A stretch of DNA of 64,000 nucleotides from Epiperipatus broadwayi (lineage: Eukaryota > Onychophora > Udeonychophora > Euonychophora > Peripatidae). Below the pieces are notes generated by a model. It made no database searches and was not told where the DNA came from. It was given only the letters and a program-made list of their open reading frames with translations. Position 1 is the stretch's first letter, and each line of letters begins with the position of its first letter. The position numbers and the translations under genes were made by a program. Where the stretch lies: assembly GCA_028023455.1 (NCBI GenBank), contig JAQFVV010000152.1:312001-376000 (forward strand). The letters run 5' to 3'. Below are positions 26,001 through 38,506 of this stretch, in pieces.

Positions 26001-27990
26001 AGATATTTTCCTCTCCTCCTGCTCATAAGTTAAATGCTTGTCAGAAATCTTGCACCATTGCCTAGTTATGTTTGGATAGCTTTGTGCACAAATCATACTC
26101 TTGTCTTGGCACCTTTAAAGAAAACTGAAGAAGTAATAATATAAAACCCATTAAAATCTAAGAAAAATATTAACCATCCTGTAAGATAAAATGTTTATTT
26201 CAGTCCTTTATGAACATTTTAACCAGACATTTTATATCTTCATAGAATAACAATTCAAAATCTATTTTATATGAAATATTTTCTTATGTACATTTCAGCC
26301 ATTGTGTATAGCAGATATATTGCAGTAAATATAAGCAATATTCATAGTTTCCATTGGTCAAAAGCATTATTAGCAGACATTATATAATATAAATTATTTA
26401 TTTAATATATTTACAGCAGACATGTAATTTATGAATTAGAATAAATAAATATCTATCTTTAAAAGATTTATGATGTTCATCTTTTTAAAAAAGTGTATAT
26501 CTTTTAACTAAATATTTTTCTTTTCCAGGTAAAATTACAGCTATATCATTCAAGCATTACTAACTGATATAATTTCAATCTTTTAAAAGATATATCCTAG
26601 TTCATTATTTTCAGATAAAGTTATTTTTTAAAGTATACAATTTATTTATCAAAAGCAAGTCCTTTTAAAATAATAAATGACATTCAAAAGTTATCTTCTT
26701 TAATATGTCTTTAAATACATTGTTCTTAAACATAAGTCCATTTTGATTACTTTAAAGACAAATTAAATGTGAATTATTACATTCAATTATATAATAAAAC
26801 AGATATTCATTATACCATAACACATTTTAAATTCAGTTTTTAAATTTAGATGCAGAGTTTTAAGTTTATTTTCTTTTTTCCAAATTTAACATTATAATAA
26901 AGATTTTTAAAAAATATCTGATTTCACTTAATTAACTTTACTAAATTAGCTTCATTATAATATAATAAAGTTATTTTAAACAAATGTTCATGTACTCCAG
27001 ACATACTATTTATAAAAATTCCAAAGTCCTTATATAAATCTCCAGTTTTGTTAAGTATATTCCTTGACATTTTGTATTCATTATCCCATTATTTAAGTAG
27101 CTACTATCACATTCCATATAATTATTGAGGTCCCAAGCCAAGTACCAAGTAGATCAAACTGATAGGGAAATTTGGTGTTTAGTGAATCATTATTTATATA
27201 GTTATTCCAATTATATTTTTTAAAACACTTCTAAATAAAATAATAATTTAAAAGAAATCACTACTGTCCCAATATCAAAAATATAGTTATAAATTTCAAA
27301 CTAAATCACTGAAAATCTGGATCACTTAAAATCTATAAAAAATCTATCTAGACTGACCTCAACCTCTGTTTTTATACTGGTCTTAATCCAATGATTTAAT
27401 TGATCAATACTGCTTGTACAAATTTGCTAATTTATATAACTACATCAATATCATTTTTAAATTAAATTTTAAAATTATAATTCATCAATATTAAATATTA
27501 TCAAATTATTTAATACCTCAAATATTAAATATTTTTATCTAGAAATTAAATATTCTTATTAAAATATTTTTTTAATATTTAAATAACCTGAAATTGACTT
27601 AAAATAAAATATTACATTTAAATAAAATGACAATAATTTTATTCTATACTTTGCTAATATTATCCCTAGACTTAGAAATTTGTTATATATTATTATGTAT
27701 CAAATTTTTGTTAACAAGCTAAAATTAGTTTTTTCCCTAACTTATTGTAAGTCTACATATTCATACAATCACCTCTAACCACATGATACTTTCAGCATAT
27801 TTCAAACTAATATTAAATTAACTATCATTTAAACAATATTTTAAATAAAATAATTACTTTAAACCTATAATATAAAATAATTATTGCTATAATTAAGCTA
27901 TTCTATCTCTGTAATGTTTTTAAATATAATGAATAAAAATTAATATTATATTTTGAACAACTTATTGTATCATTTTATTTAATTCATTTT
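23090..27990. other. Very AT-rich stretch without recognised features
   Basis: About 4.9 kb of low-complexity AT-rich DNA. I see no tRNA-like body, no inverted-repeat element of the families above and no credible open frame. Old repeats beyond recognition are possible. Confidence 0.6.
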
Positions 27991-28178
27991 CAAATGAGTT
28001 CAAACTATGTAATATATCTTTATAAGATTCTATCTACTGATTTGGACCCCTGCTATCTACAGCATCAAAATTATATGCTAGAAAATAAGTTAATTTTTTT
28101 TTTAAATATAGCTACTTATCCAACCCTACCTAAACTATCTGTACCTATTATAAAGATTATAATATATATATATCAAAA

Positions 28179-28898
28179 GTGCCAATGTCACATAAAATGG
28201 TAGGTTTGAAGTCTTTCTTATTTAGAATTAACAGTCTTTGCAAGTATTCATTGGATAAATGTAAAAATATTGAAATATATTGGAATGAATTGTTAAATAT
28301 TGGTTACAATTATAATCATATATATAATGCTATTAGGGAATTTAATACGACATATAAGAATAGAAATTTTAATAATATTAATCTTTCTGCTAACAAAAAA
28401 CTATGTATATCAATACCATACATTTCGAATGATCAAGTAATCTTTATAAGAAAAATTTATAAAGGTAAATGTGATATTGTATTTTACACATCTTCTACAT
28501 TAAACAAATTAATAAATAATTCTAAAGATAAAACCTCATTACAAATAAAAAAAATGTATTATTTATAAATGGATATGTAGGGATGGCAGTGAATATATAG
28601 ATAAATCGAGAGGTACATTAGAAAAAAAACTAAAGACCACTTGCTGTTGTTAAAAAGAGTTCAGAAATCAAATCAAAATTGCAAAGTAGATAATAATGTT
28701 TCAGCATCCATTTTTCATGACTATAATAATTCATATATTTATGTTTTTAACTTCAATTATAATAACATTAAAATATTGCAAATTGAAAAAAATAACAAAA
28801 AATAAATAAAAAAAGCTATGCTAATATACAAATACAAACATGATTTAATTAACAGGCAGTCAGCAAATGTTAATATCACAGAATTGTGGGAAGTTTAG
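28179..28898 (+). pseudogene. Penelope-like element, C-terminal part (GIY-YIG region)
   Basis: The open frame 28179-28568 (129 residues) resembles the linker that follows the reverse transcriptase in Penelope-like elements: HKMVGLKSFLFRINSLCKYS, then IPYISNDQVIF, then TLNKLINNSKDK. After a stop, the next frame (28570-28640) reads CRDGSEYIDKSRGTLEKKLK. That fits the second GIY-YIG motif, with Gly changed to Asp in YIG and the Arg helix kept. A later piece (28691-28803) has SASIFHDYNN and NIKILQIEKN, followed by 28812-28898, ending NITELWEV. These match the order of the family C-terminus. At least one frameshift and several stops disable it. The identification rests on remembered family patterns, and the RT itself is not visible upstream. 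Confidence 0.6.
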
Positions 28899-28899
28899 C

Positions 28900-31050
28900 T
28901 TTTGAAAGTGTTAATTGACAAAGACTATGAGGATAGTCAAAAGCACTCCTAAGTGGATACAATTTTTAAATATGTCTGATTACTGTCTTTATAAATATTC
29001 AGTTATATAATTACATATATTGCTTTGAAGAAATACAGACATCAAATTATATATATATATAGTCTTCCAAGTACACTTTCAGTGAAAATCCAGTAAACAT
29101 ATACTTAATTACATTTATTTACTCCTAGACTACTGATGATTCAGCGAGATGGCTTCCAACAGGGCCTACTCCCTTTTTTAACAATGACATAAAATTAATT
29201 CAATGTGGTGGTAAGCTTCAGATCAGATCTTGGATATACAAAATTAATACTTATCATAATAGCATAGATATAGTGCCTATTTAACTATATAAGCCAATGT
29301 TATAAACTGTATATATACAATACATTCACATAAACATAAAGGTCGATTTCAATATAATCAATGCAAGGCCAAATCCATGTGCAAGATTTTCTCTATTATA
29401 TTTAAAATAATACTCAATTTGTTTAATTTAAAATTACAGTGATTATAATCCTGATTTTTTTTCTTGGACATTTCATAAATCTCATAACATATTTTCCCAT
29501 ACATGCGCAGTCAGTACATTTATTGCGATGAATATTACGTTTTCTGGATAATTTGTATAAATTTAAATATTATATCACAATCTAAATATTATTACACAAT
29601 CCTATTTTTTTTGTTTAAATAAAACCCTTAGATTTGTTTTATATTCATTTATACATTTAAAAGAAAATCTCATTTTATTTTTAAATACACTTTTTCTATC
29701 CAAACAATTTAAAATTAATTCCATGAAAAAAGGAAAGCAAATCTGTTTTTCTGTACAATTAAAATTAAACATGAGATAAATTAGACTGCAATTTAAGTTA
29801 CTTTTTTTAAATCAATTTAAAAGACAAAACAACAACAAATCCTTCAGCTCCACTTTCATAATTCAAAGAATATGCAAATATAAGTTTGGTTTTAAAAATA
29901 ATGTATAGTTAACTACAAGAACTAATATATATTGCAGATTTAATAAAAAAATAAAAAATAGTCATATATCACATGATCCCCACTTTTTTTTAAACTTGTA
30001 AAATGTAAACAAAGATCTTTGCTAATTGCTCAACAAGCTTTGTCATAAATGCTTAAAAGCAAGAGAAAGCATTTAAAATATCTCTACCAGAAACCACATC
30101 CAAAACAGACAAATTGTTTCATGCTTTGTCACTCCTCAGTGAGGCACTAGGATACTTTCAGACACTAGATCTAAAAATGCCAACCCAAAGCCAATATTTA
30201 TCTAAAAGTTAACCATTGAGTAGAAAATCTGAAGTTCTCAGATACTTAAATGTCTTCAAATCCAGCTATCTAGCTCTTTGTTTATATTACAGATTTTATT
30301 AATAATAATATTCTTAATATAAATGTAAATTATAAAGTTTTTTTTGATAGAAGATTTTTTAGCAGAAATTATTTCCATAGCTTATTATGAGGTTTCATAA
30401 TTCATGCTAGTTATTTCCCTTAGTGATATGAGTTTAATTTATTTTAATATTTTAATGTTTGTTTCCAAAGCAATGTTAAATATAACTTGTCATGACTTGC
30501 TGGTTTGCCATCACATTTTCTGAATTGCATTACAACTTGGAACTTTCTACAATAGCATTTCCAATTAACAAATATTGGATCCAAAGTAGACTTAAGGCTG
30601 TTAGTGGCTTTTCTTCTTTATTAGCCATTAAACCTTATCTAGCTTCAAAAGGCAGTTTTAAAGTAGAGCTAAGTGACAGTTTCTAAAGAAACTCAGACTT
30701 ACATATTGTGACCATGCCATGGTCATTTTTAAAAAGTTTTATATATAGTTGGTTTTGTAAAAAAATTTAAATTCTTATCAGTCAATATTATTTTGTATTA
30801 TTAGATGTGATTTTTTGGACTATTTCCATCATCTATGAGTGAATGATGAATGTACAGAAAATTTTAAACTTTATTTAAATTTTCCAAATACAAACAACTT
30901 GTTAGTAATAACACACAATTAGACAAAACCGGTTAAAAATTAACACAACATTTCAAATAATATTATTCTCCACTCTTCTTGGCCTAATATGCACAATGAC
31001 AGTATTCACATAGAAGTTAACTCACACCTTTAGATTTTTGAATATCAAAT
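28900..31050. other. AT-rich intergenic DNA
   Basis: No gene recognised. The 64-codon frame at 30492-30686 has a non-repetitive translation but no family I know. Confidence 0.5.
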
Positions 31051-31054
31051 CTTA

Positions 31055-31715
31055 GGCAAATGTTCTCTGTAGATGAGTTGTAATTAACCTGGTAAAAATT
31101 TTGTATAAAACTCATAAAAGGCTGATAGGTCTGTAATATCTAATATCTTCTTTATCATCTTTTAAAATGTTAATATTAATACTGCATTCTTCCAATCATC
31201 TAGTATGTCTTCATTACTTCATCATTTGGTATATAACTTTGCCAAAAAAATTTCTATTTCTTCACCTGCTTCTGTTATATATTGATTATTAATTCCATCA
31301 TTAACTGGAGATTTGCCTTTTTTCATAAATTTAATTGCACATCTCACTTCTTCATTTAAAATTCTTTATTACCATATAATTCTTGATAGAATCATGATGC
31401 CATCTCTCTTTTTACAACTAATTCCATCTTTTTTTCTTATTTGCAGATATAAGTTTCCTACTAAAATATTGTTTTCTTGAGTCTTTTATTCTCTTCTACA
31501 ACTTTCCTTGTTAGTTCACAATTATACTCTTTTATATCATTAACAACTCTTTCTTCACTATTTTACAAAATTCAAGATATTCAATCACCTTTAATGCATC
31601 ATTTTTGTATATCTTCATATTCCTTCTCTTCTCCATAAATTCTCTAGTTTTAGTAGAAATTTTATTGATCAATTGCTGCTTTTTTCTATCAGATATCTTT
31701 GTTGCAGTTTTAATA
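31055..31715 (-). pseudogene. RTE-type LINE fragment, inverted orientation
   Basis: On the minus strand this matches the RTE at 44-47 kb from the linker after the endonuclease (KKQQLINKISTKTREFMEKR, near 31670) to the early reverse transcriptase (a block corresponding to IRNYRPMSLL, near 31150). Frameshifts and stops are frequent. It ends at about 31055 within the RT, and its other edge at about 31715 coincides with the linker. It lies head to head with the plus-strand copy that starts near 31990. Confidence 0.8.
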
Positions 31716-31989
31716 CTAAAGGTTAAATACAATAATGAATTAAATTGAGTGAATTTAACAGCAGTTATGCCCTTAGAGCCAGTCAACAACACATTAAAAC
31801 TAGGCTTCAGATATATTGATGGTATTTGTAAGCACCTGCAGATGGTTGTCATTGCCAATACTGAAGCAAAATTGCAAAAGAAAAAGTTGTAGAAAGTGAC
31901 AGGTCTTGTTAGACTTTGATGATTATATTCAAAAAATGAAATCACAAATCATAAAATTGCAATTTAAAAACATAGGCACACACAATTCA
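31716..31989. other. Spacer between two opposed RTE copies
   Basis: About 270 bp not matching the RTE at 44-47 kb. A minus-strand frame continues through it (part of 31532-31945) but its translation here is not recognisable. It could be an unrelated insertion or old flank. Confidence 0.4.
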
Positions 31990-33931
31990 AAATAATGCAA
32001 GACAAATTTGAATTTGCTATTCTGAGACTTTCTAATGACTTTAACTTAGAACTTACAAATTGTTTTAAAATAGACTTTTAAAAACTGCAACAAAGGTACA
32101 AAAAGCAGCAATTGACCAATAAAATTTTTACTGAGACTAAAGAATTTATGGAGAAAAGAAAGGAATATAAAAATATATAAAAATAATGAATTAAGAAGGA
32201 TTGAATATCCCAAATTTTGTAAAATGGTGTGAAAAGAGTTGAGAATGATATACAAAAGTATAATTGTGAACTAGCAGTGAAAATTATAGAAAAGAATAAG
32301 TCTCAAGAATGTAAAATAACATTTTGGTATTGATAGGAAACATATATCTGCAATAAGAACAAAAGTTGGAACTATTACTTAAAAAAGATGACATCAGGAA
32401 ATGGGTTGAAGAGTTCTATCAAGAATTACATAATAATAAAGAACAATTACCAACTATTCTATCTTCTGAATTACCCAGGATTTTAAACGAAAAAGTGAAA
32501 AAAGGAATTAAATTTATGAAGAAGGGACATGCTCCAGGTAATGATAGAATTATAATCAATAAATTAAAAGAAGTAGGTGAAAAAATAGAAATTTTTTTGT
32601 TAAATTTTATACCAAATGTCTAAATAATAAAGGTGTCTCAGATGACTGGAAGTATGTGGTATTAATATTAATATTTAAAAAAATGATAAAAAAGATATTA
32701 GATATTACAGACCTATTACCAAGATATTTACAAGTTGTCTGCAGAGAACATTGGATTTTAACATTCAAAACAACAAACTGGATGTTTTTTTCTCATGTGG
32801 GATAGCATCAGCTGGGAAGTGAACCCACTATCCCTGGATAACTGCTTGTAGAGCAGCTGTTGCTGATTTCTTGACCACCAATGGTTGACAAGAACAAACT
32901 GGATTTAAAAGTGGTTTTAGTACAGTAGATCATATTCAGGTATTGAGAGAAGTTATAGAAAAGACAAATGAATATGTGCTGCCATTATGTTTTGGATTTG
33001 TAGATTATGAAAAGGCAGTTGATTCTATAAACATTTTTTCAGTGATTAAAGTGATGGATCATCAAGGTATAAATCCAGGATATTGTCATATTTTAAAGAA
33101 TATTTATAAAAATGCAACAGCAACAATTAAGTTACATAATGATACTAAGAAAGTCAACATTGAGAAAGGAGTAAGACAGGGTGACTCTGTATCTCCAAAA
33201 CGTTTTACAGTAGTGCTGCAAGAAGTATTTTGTCTATTAAAATGAAAAGCTAAAGAAGTGAATGTAAATAGAAATTATTTTTAAGTCATTTAGATTTTGC
33301 TGATGTAGTTGTTTTTGCAAATAACACTTCAGAGCTTCAGGTAATGTTGCAAAAGTTATCAGATGAAAGTAGGAAAGTAGGATTCAAGATAAATGTTAAA
33401 CAGATTAGAGTAATTTTAAATAAATTTTCTCAAAAGTTGAAAGAAAGATTGATTATGATGAGTTAGAAGTTAACAACTACAAATACCTCAGTCAAATTAT
33501 TACTACAAATGAAAATATAATGGGTAAAATTAATCATAGAATTAAATTTGCTTGGAGTGCTTTTGGTAGAAATAACTTATTATTATAAGAACATATGCCT
33601 ACATTTTTAAAAAGAAAAGTTTTTAATAAATGTATTTTTCCACTTAAGGATCTGAGATTTGGATATTTAATAGAAGTGCAATACAGAGATTTCAGACCAC
33701 CCAAAGAAGTATGAATGGAGATATGTATGTTAGGAGTAAGAAGAAGAGTTCAAAAATGCAAAACATGGGAAAGAGAACAAACAGAAGTTACTGACATTGT
33801 TGAAAAAATTAAAAGACTGAAGTGGGGCTGGACATATTGGTAGAAGAGATGATACTCGTTAGACATTTGAAATCTTAGACTGGAATCTAAGAGAGTGTAA
33901 AAAAATGCAGAAATCGACCATATGTGAGATG
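31990..33931 (+). pseudogene. RTE-type LINE copy 2, degraded, with nested retroposon
   Basis: This copy follows the 44-47 kb RTE from the end of the endonuclease through the reverse transcriptase to the C-terminal region (a block corresponding to RLKWSWAGHIARR, near 33810-33850). Open pieces are 32366-32623 and 32943-33245. They include KKGHAPGNDRIIINKLKE, the motif A region CFGFVDYEKAVDSI and the motif B VRQGDSVSPK. Motif C reads FADV (near 33297), one Asp short of the normal FADD. A tRNA-like retroposon splits it at 32784-32892. The 3' end stops near 33931 without the usual TGATGATG tail, so it is truncated. It is inactive through many stops and frameshifts. Confidence 0.85.
32784..32892 (-). 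repeat. tRNA-like short retroposon inserted in RTE, with 12-bp target duplication
   Basis: AACAAACTGGAT occurs exactly at 32772-32783 and 32893-32904. In the intact RTE at 46.1 kb the corresponding sequence occurs once, so the insertion is proven by an empty-site paralogue. On the minus strand the insert is a tRNA-like body with an anticodon stem CTGC/GCAG, a long variable region and the T-arm GGGTTCACTTCCCAGC. It ends in the tail CCCACATGAG plus seven A. It is the same subfamily as the copy at 0.1-0.2 kb. The total is 109 bp, so tRNA body plus tail is the whole element. Confidence 0.9.
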
Positions 33932-33934
33932 GAT

Positions 33935-34555
33935 AGATATTTATATTTCAAAAATAAACTTCATTCTTAGAAAAGGTACAATACAGGGGATAGAATAAAA
34001 TTTGAATACTGTTGGGAACTTACATTTGTTTCATCGTTTTGTGATAAACATTAATAACACTTCTGTAGAAGATACAAAGAGAGATATAAAATTTTTTATA
34101 CAACCAGCCTAAGGATTGAAGTGTACATCAAGCAAGTTACAAAAACCACAATATTTGGCTATAATAATTTAAAAGAAAGATTGGGTATAAATATGAAATA
34201 CAATAAGGAACTTGCATATGGAATTCCATTGTTTAGAAGAATAGTTTAAAAGAAGTACAGAAAAATGTACAAATGAAATTATACAGTCAAGGTTCACACT
34301 TTTGTGGGCAATTCAAACAGCTGTCTCAATGATTAGGTACTACACTAAATGAGTTACAAAGTTACATTAATTGGTTACAGTAGTTAAGAAAATTGAGTAT
34401 CAATCTAAATCACAGTCAGGAACATGCATTTGGGCTGCATACACACATTCAATAAAGTCTCAACAGTAGCTAAACAATCAGCCAAATATATTGGATAATT
34501 TATATAATAGAACACAGCAATTTCATAGATTAGTTTAGGCAGGAATGTTCAGTTT
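33935..34555. other. Unassigned DNA between LINE fragments
   Basis: Moderately AT-rich sequence, less simple than the long AT-rich stretches, but no frame or repeat that I recognise. Confidence 0.45.
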
Positions 34556-34566
34556 GACATATTTTG

Positions 34567-35510
34567 CTATATTTTCAACTGCCTCCAATTTTGGTCTGCC
34601 AGTGAAGGCAGACAGGTCTTCTTATCAGATCCACTTGCCTTAAGGATGAATTTTACAAAGAGGTCTTCAGTCTGGAGAATCATTTCTTTCTCAAACACTG
34701 CTTTACAGCTGATGGTCCATAGTTCAAAATTTATAAAGGTTACCAGATGGATAGAGCTGAATAGACTCTTCTTGAAGGCAGTCCAGATTATCACACAGGC
34801 CTGGTCTGGCATGGTCATTTTTATCAGTGCATAGTTTCATAGTTCCAACCAGGAATTACATTGAAAGAGAAGGTGGTCAATTGTCTCTTCCTGTTTCCCA
34901 CACATTGGGCACAAGGAATCGATGTTGTAGTTTCAGTGATGGCATAGGAAAACCCCCATGGGTAGGACCCCAAGGTTAATCTTGATCAGGAAGGCCATAT
35001 ATTTGGGCTCAAGCCTGAGGAACTTGGTCCATTTGATGAATCTGGGAATAGCAACTGAGAGAAGGTTGGGAGTTTTGGTTTTAAACATCACCTGGTAGAT
35101 GTCCCAGTAAGTGAGTTTGGAGCCAAACAGGGTGTTGGAAATTTTAATGCTCCTTAGCACTAAAGTGACCTGTTGCCAAGACCATAGACCTTTGCACTTA
35201 GGGTGGGGACCTATCAGTCAGATCCACCTCCTCTGCTGGAATGGGGCAGTCAATGTCCAACTGGGAGTTCAATAGTACAACCAGGATGTTCTGTGTTCTT
35301 TGTATTTGAAATTTTTTTATGGAATGCAAGCCCAATCTATTCAGGGATTTGGGCTTTTGTAATAGGTTAAGACTGATGACAGGAGCTCCTTCCCTCCAGC
35401 ATAGCCTCCTGCAGAGGGTTTCAACCTTTTGAATGAAGTTTTTAAAAGCCAGCCAGGTAGTAAGCAATTTTGGGCAGGATAAAATAAGAAAGTGTCTAGG
35501 TATGATGTGA
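34567..35510 (-). pseudogene. LINE ORF2 C-terminal remnant with zf-RVT-like motif
   Basis: On the minus strand, three open pieces in order (35467-35198, 35160-34933, 34818-34567) read as the region after the reverse transcriptase of a LINE. They are a basic stretch with LCRRLCWREGAPVISLN, then IKINLGVLPMGV, and between the last two pieces a frame with CPMCGKQEETIDHLLFQC (near 34860-34915), a Cys/Cys/His/Cys motif of the zf-RVT type. Base composition is richer in G+C than its neighbours. It is broken by frameshifts at the piece borders. It differs in sequence from the 18.7-kb LINE, so it is a second family or a distant copy. Confidence 0.7.
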
Positions 35511-35524
35511 AAAAGAGGGTTTAG

Positions 35525-35612
35525 ATGTCAGTGAAGATGGATTGAATTTGGAGAGACCTTAATCCTAAAGTGGATTGATAATGGTTGTTGATGATGATGG
35601 TGATTATACTAT
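35525..35612 (+). repeat. RTE 3' end fragment with TGATGATG tail
   Basis: It contains AAGATGGATTGAATTTGGAG and TGGATTGATAATGG followed by a GATGATGATGG run, matching the last 80 bp of the RTE at 47.2 kb. Severe 5' truncation is usual for LINEs. Confidence 0.85.
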
Positions 35613-35614
35613 AT

Positions 35615-36158
35615 ATATTATGATCTTCGAAATTGTTATTTTGTATATTGGAGATCAGATCATGAAATTATCACCTCATAGAATTAATATTATATTTCAA
35701 TAAAGAATGACTATGTTTAGTTAAGTATACACATAGCAGATAAATTTGGTCTATATATATGCATGCATTGGCGATAAAGCTAAAGATAGCTGAATAAATG
35801 AATTATATTTTTGAGGATCAACAGCACTTCAGATTTTATTCATGATGAATTAAAGATTTGGAACATATATATAGCAAGTGTATTTGATCATAGAATTATA
35901 GAATAGGCAGTGATTATAATATTTAAATTTTCAGATAATCTGAGTAACCCTTGGACATATTACAAGAAATATCACTGATATTATAATTTATTTTTTATTT
36001 ATATTTTCCACACATGGTTGTGAAGTTAACTAAATGCTAATTTAAATGTGACAACTATAGAAATATTATTATTAGTTATTTAAATTTCAAAAGATTAAAG
36101 TCATACGTATTCAAGATATTTTTAATGACTTTGTTCAATAAATAATTGCTTATGAAAG
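35615..36158. other. AT-rich intergenic DNA
   Basis: No feature recognised. Confidence 0.6.
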
Positions 36159-36171
36159 TATATTTGGTATT

Positions 36172-36497
36172 AAAACAGACAAAACTCACTATATATTGCC
36201 ACACACAGCAAGCTAAAGTAATCAATGGATGCCAGAAGACTTGTGCATAAAATCCCCATCTAGTTCCTACTCATCCAGTATCCCCACACTAGTTTCTTGC
36301 TTGTGGCCTTCGTTAGTGAGGAATATTGGATCTGAGAGCACTGCATCTGGATGAGTAGGCACTAGATGGGGATTTTATGCACAAGCTTTCTGGCATCCAT
36401 TGATTACTCTAGCTTGCTATGTGTGGCAATACGTATAGTGAGTTTTGCCTGTTTTAACAACAGTTTTACACAAGCATAAGAGGAGGTAGTCATGTGA
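36172..36497 (-). repeat. Palindromic-core retroposon, copy 2 (full, inverted)
   Basis: It is flanked by an exact 13-bp direct repeat TATATTTGGTATT (36159-36171 and 36498-36510). The core runs from AAAACAGACAAAACTCACTA to TAGTGAGTTTTGCCTGTTTT with long inverted arms; the blocks TCAATGGATGCCAGAAG and TTTATGCACAAG recur inverted. A central unique block contains GGCCTTCGTTAGTGAGGA. The non-palindromic end carries an AAGCATAAGAGGAGGTAGTC block. There is no oligo-A tail and no terminal inverted repeat at the true edges. Confidence 0.85.
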
Positions 36498-36514
36498 TAT
36501 ATTTGGTATTGAAA

Positions 36515-38500
36515 ATCCATAATAATGTACTATTAATTAATTATATTATTATTACAGTTTGTAAATAAATTATACTTTTTATTACTATTTGCTTAAATAG
36601 TGTGCAGTTTTGAATTATTTGTATAAAATTGTCTGGTCACCATATCAATTTCATGGTTCATTTCATTCGAATAACTCATTATCCATGTGATTTGGCTATA
36701 TATTATACATAATGAGTTATGTATTGGCCATTTTTATCTTTATATATTATGGTAAATACTTCTTAATCATATTAACATATATAAATAAGGTATATGTCTG
36801 TGATATTTCCTTATGTTACTATTAGTTGGTGTGCTATAATAAGCTCACCAATACAATATATAAATCCTTTTCTTCATCCCAATGAAAACTTTTGGAGCAT
36901 AAATCTAAATTACCTGCATTTGGTCGATTATTAATTTTGCACTAAGTCTGAACATTTTGTTGTTCTACTTTTTATTTATAATAAATCCCACCTCACTAGT
37001 GCTTCCAATATCTGTGCTTTGATAATAAAATGCATGTCTTCTTTTTACATCAATTGTTGTCTTCATTTTTTCTTCTACTTTCACAAAATCCAACAATGTC
37101 CTATTCAATATTAGATATTTTTTAATCCAATTTGTGTAATCATCTTGTCTTCAAATAAATTAATAAGTTTTAAAGAAATAGATCAAAGTACTAGCATATA
37201 AGTCATAAATTCAATTGTAATTAGATAAGTAAAAACTCATTAACAAATAGCAGCTTCTGTCCACAATTAGGCTATTTTTAGCACTCTCTACTTTCAATTA
37301 TCAATCACTCCCTTACCTGATGACTTCACAGCCTTCTGGGAATAAGAGCCATAATTTAGTTTTTTTTGTCATAATTATATTTACATATATATCATAACAA
37401 TATATTTCATCCTTTGGGTTAGATATATGTTTTAAAACATTTTTTATTATAAAATTATAATAAGTAAATTTCTTTATTAGTATTATAATAATAAAAATAT
37501 TACATTATGTGCTTCAATAGTATGAGTTAAAGTAATTCAGTTAGTCTATTTAGTTAGCAGTTATTTAAAAAGTTACCTTAAATTGTTTAATATTTACTTG
37601 AAATAATAAAAATAATATTTTGAAACTAAAGCTAATCTAAAGCTTAATTATAAATATGCAACTTTTTTTGCATGCTTTAGTGAAGCTATAATTATATTGT
37701 AATGTGTGATAGGTCTGCTTAGCGCTTTTGAGATTTAATGTTTGAATCTCATATCCATAGCTTTGTGAATGAAGACTGTTGTGATTTATTGTACACATAT
37801 GCAAATGAGTTTGAATTTTTAATTAGTTAGTCCATTGTTTGGAGAGAGCAAAGCATGCCTCTCTTCTATTAAGGGCACAAGATCATATATTTCAAATAGA
37901 TGTAATAAATAAAGTTATTTTATGCTGTCTGAAATAATAACTTATCTTTGTTAGAATTTTTAGTTGTTGTTTTTAAAGTAAATAGTTTTAAAGTGATAGT
38001 TATGATTTATTAAATATCAATTTATGTTAGGGTATTCAAAATCAGAGTTTAAAGGAAATATAACTAATTGAGATTAGTGTTAATTTTAAATTAGTTTGAA
38101 ATATTAGTCAGTAGCTAATTTATTTTTATTGCATTAAAAATTGTTATATTTAGTGTGCATGTGTGTAAGAGTTTCCTGCATGAAAATGATATATTAAAAA
38201 TTGAAAAGATTTATTAAAAGTAAGTATATGTTAAAAAATGGATACATTCAATCAATTTTTAATTATTAAAAATAAGCTTTTAAATAATATAAGGGAAAGC
38301 GCAAAAAAGAGATATTTAAATAAAAATAATGCTTAATCTGAAAATAAATAGAAAATTTTTATTAGTATTAAATAAAATTATTTATTGTAGTAATTAAGCT
38401 GTAGTTAAAAAGTTCATTTTCAGTCTAGACAATCACATGATTTAATCATCTGGATTGATGGAGTTCATGTTCAAGTCAATTAACAAGACAAATGTATAGC
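36515..38500. other. AT-rich intergenic DNA
   Basis: No gene seen. A tRNA-like smear near 37695-37760 (GTTTGAATCTC, resembling a B-box) is too weak to call. Confidence 0.5.
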
Positions 38501-38506
38501 ACCTGG

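Noticed and set aside
37695-37760. tRNA-derived SINE head
   Set aside because: Only a weak B-box-like GTTTGAATCTC; no A-box at the right distance.
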